Below are positions 3,830 through 5,658 of a stretch of DNA of 5,658 nucleotides, one piece after another. The DNA lies in NCBI GenBank assembly GCA_020027805.1, contig JAHKKQ010000141.1, positions 1 through 5,658 of the forward strand. Reading direction: 5' to 3'. Source of the stretch: Candidatus Dadabacteria bacterium (GTDB taxonomy: Bacteria; Desulfobacterota_D; UBA1144; Nemesobacterales; UBA2774). Under the pieces are notes generated by a model that saw only the letters and a list, made by a program, of their open reading frames with translations, was not told the origin of the DNA and made no database searches. Positions within the stretch are counted from its first letter, which is position 1; each line of letters begins with the position of its first letter. Position numbers and translations under genes: made by a program.

Positions 3830-5614
3830 ATGAAATCAGGAAATAAGTTCATATACTCCGCTTCGCTCGCGGTCCTTTTATTACTTCCGGCGCTCTTTTC
3901 CTGCGTACACGCGGCGGGGGTAAAAAGCGACCGCGCTCAGGCCGACGAGCCTTTCATTTCACCGGCGGCTCCAAAAAACGAGGCCTACTATCACTTCGCG
4001 GCTTCACGGATGCTCTACCTCGACAACAGGATCCCCGAATCGCTCGCCGAGCTCACGCTCGCCGAGCAGCACGACCCCTCGTCGGCCTACCTGAAATACA
4101 ACCTCGCTCTCATGTATATGTCCACAGGCAGGATGCAGGACGCCCTCGCGAAGCTCGAGGAATCGATCGAGACAGACCCGGAATTCGCCCCCTCCTTCAC
4201 CCTGCTCGGAAAGATATACGCATCCTCGCAGGAGCCCGGCGACAGGGAGAAGTCGGTTCAAATCCTGCGGAAGGCCGTCGATCTCGACCCCGACGACGCG
4301 GAGTCGCTCCTCTTCTTAGGCATCATGGACACCGAATCGGGGAATTACGACAGCGCGGAAGTCAGGTTCAGGAGGATAACGGAGCTCTACCCAGACAACG
4401 AAAAGGGTTACTACTTTCTCGGCAAGCTCTACTTCGAGAAAGGGGACTACGCCCGCGCGGAAGAGAATTACAAGAAGGCCCTCGATCTGAACCCCAGCTT
4501 CGCCTCCGCCTTGCTCGAGCTCGCACTCATATACGAGCAGCAGGGGAAGACGAAGGAATCCGAGCGGATATACCAGGACGTGATCGTGCTCTATCCGCAC
4601 AGCCTGGAGTCATACGTTCGCTACGGCAATTTTCTTTTCAGGGTCAACCGTATGGAGGACGCGAAGGTGCAGTTCGAGAAAGCCGAAGGCATGGACTTCC
4701 AGAACCCCGACTTGAAGCTCCGGCTCGGCCTCCTCTACATCGAGAGCGGCGATTACGATAAAGCGGTCGAGGAGTTCAGGCTCATCCTCATGGGCAACCC
4801 CGGCGACGACCGGGCGAAATACTACCTCGCCCTCTGCTACATCGAGTCAGGCCGGTACGATGAGGCTGTGAGCACGCTCGATTCCATACCGCAGTATTCG
4901 GAATTTTACGACGAGAGCCTCGTCCAGAAAGCCTACATATTCGAGAAGCGGAACAACCTGCCTCAGTCAATGGCGCTCATGGAGGAGGTTTACAGCCGCG
5001 AGCCTAATAACGAAGTGATCGTAAATTACCTGGGCAGCGTCTACAGGAAGTCGGACAGGAACGACGACGCGGTAAGCCTGTATAAGAAATTCCTCGAATC
5101 GAACCCGGGGAGCGAGACCATATACTACTCGCTCGGCGTCACGTACTACCTCATCGACCGCGAGCAGGATTCTATCAATACGATGATGAAGCTCATAGAG
5201 CTTAACCCCAGGCACGCGGACGCCCTCAACTTCGTCGGTTACTCGTACGCCGAACAGGGGGTCAACCTCGACCAGGCGGAGTCCCTCATAAGACAAGCCC
5301 TCGTCATTTCGCCCAATAAAGGTTATATACTCGACAGCCTGGGCTGGGTCTACTACAAGAGGGGGAATTACCGGGAAGCGCTAAAGTTCCTGAAGGAAGC
5401 GGCCTCGCTCCAATCGGACGACCCCGCCATTCTCGACCACCTGGGGGACGTATACAGGGACATGGGCGACACCGCGGCGGCGCTCGAGTACTACAACAAG
5501 GGTCTCAAAATGCTGATCGACGCCCCGTCCGACAACCCCGAAGACATAGAGCTCAGGGAGAGCCTCAGACGAAAGATAAATCAGCTGTCTAAAAATCCGA
5601 AGATAGAAAGCTAG
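3830..5614 (+). CDS. TPR-repeat envelope protein, probable lipoprotein
   Basis: This 594-aa protein has an N-terminal export signal. Cys25 in ALFSC is a possible but imperfect lipobox, and cleavage after VHA is the alternative. Residues about 51-565 are almost entirely tetratricopeptide repeats, roughly 15 units of 34 residues, with small insertions in the third (around 134-139) and near 477. Such arrays scaffold protein complexes. The segment 463-560 (ADALNFVGYSYAEQG, LDSLGWVYYKRGNYREAL) closely resembles the C-terminus of the proteobacterial TPR proteins that, as I recall, precede lolB in Pseudomonas (PA4667 type). The ATG lies one base after the stop of the transglutaminase-like gene, with GGAAG nine bases before it inside that gene, so translation is probably coupled. 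The partner proteins are unknown. A PrsT-type role in exosortase systems is less likely, because no such neighbours are present. Confidence 0.88.
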   Translation: MKSGNKFIYSASLAVLLLLPALFSCVHAAGVKSDRAQADEPFISPAAPKNEAYYHFAASRMLYLDNRIPESLAELTLAEQHDPSSAYLKYNLALMYMSTGRMQDALAKLEESIETDPEFAPSFTLLGKIYASSQEPGDREKSVQILRKAVDLDPDDAESLLFLGIMDTESGNYDSAEVRFRRITELYPDNEKGYYFLGKLYFEKGDYARAEENYKKALDLNPSFASALLELALIYEQQGKTKESERIYQDVIVLYPHSLESYVRYGNFLFRVNRMEDAKVQFEKAEGMDFQNPDLKLRLGLLYIESGDYDKAVEEFRLILMGNPGDDRAKYYLALCYIESGRYDEAVSTLDSIPQYSEFYDESLVQKAYIFEKRNNLPQSMALMEEVYSREPNNEVIVNYLGSVYRKSDRNDDAVSLYKKFLESNPGSETIYYSLGVTYYLIDREQDSINTMMKLIELNPRHADALNFVGYSYAEQGVNLDQAESLIRQALVISPNKGYILDSLGWVYYKRGNYREALKFLKEAASLQSDDPAILDHLGDVYRDMGDTAAALEYYNKGLKMLIDAPSDNPEDIELRESLRRKINQLSKNPKIES

Positions 5615-5616
5615 AA

Positions 5617-5658
5617 TTGAGAAACGACCGTTATATATATTCCGTATTCTTAATGCTC
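5617..5658 (+). CDS. Start of a third operon gene (partial, TTG start)
   Basis: Starting from TTG at 5617, two bases after the TPR stop, the frame stays open for 14 codons to the window end and reads LRNDRYIYSVFLML (first residue Met when initiated). A basic start followed by a hydrophobic run looks like the beginning of a signal peptide. A weak GAAAG lies 6 nt upstream. An in-frame ATG at 5653 is the other possible start. The product cannot be named from 14 residues. By analogy with TPR-lolB order in Pseudomonas, a LolB-like lipoprotein is conceivable. Confidence 0.4.
   Translation, partial: MRNDRYIYSVFLML

Noticed and set aside
2529..5296. Long antisense and alternate-frame ORFs across the operon
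   Set aside because: They are shadows caused by GC-rich third positions. The sense frames carry complete, recognisable domains.
3830..5614. PrsT-type TPR protein of an exosortase system
   Set aside because: The IPTL-CTERM gene nearby invites this, but it is on the opposite strand beyond a repeat-filled spacer, and the C-terminal repeats look like the lolB-linked TPR family instead.

Overview
The window looks like a chromosomal stretch from an uncultured Gram-negative (diderm) bacterium. The evidence is a secreted protein with an IPTLxxWG-type C-terminal sorting signal, a probable lipoprotein made of TPR repeats, and a periplasmic transglutaminase-like protein. A Thermodesulfobacteriota or Dadabacteria-like lineage would fit, but no marker gene here fixes the taxonomy, so this is a weak inference.

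The window has two halves. The left part (1-2390) is accessory-like. It holds one minus-strand gene for an exported IPTL-CTERM protein (293-1120), with its own sigma70-like promoter (1146-1175), a strong Shine-Dalgarno and a UUCG-loop terminator (239-260). This whole unit lies between two imperfect 27-bp direct repeats (151-177 and 1190-1216). Next come an AT-rich, doubtful small plus-strand ORF (1224-1517) and about 840 bp without a convincing gene (1518-2357). That spacer is a mosaic of duplicated modules. Its most striking component is a family of long palindromes (1-104, 1546-1603, 1977-2034, 2035-2120) that share a GGGGTATA centre. Each arm is a tandem pair of a 7-8 nt word, and the word changes in concert from one copy to the next.

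The right part (2398-5658) is a compact plus-strand operon with GC-rich third codon positions. It encodes an exported transglutaminase-like protein with an intact Cys-His-Asp triad (2398-3828). One base later comes a TPR protein of about 15 repeats (3830-5614), and then probably a third exported protein that starts two bases after the TPR stop and runs off the window. A promoter candidate (2358-2386) lies so close to the first ATG that the mRNA would be nearly leaderless, and no Shine-Dalgarno is visible there. The C-terminal part of the TPR protein resembles proteins that in Pseudomonas sit upstream of lolB and ispE. An envelope or lipoprotein-trafficking context is therefore a reasonable guess for this operon.

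No rRNA, tRNA, CRISPR array, transposase or integrase gene was seen.
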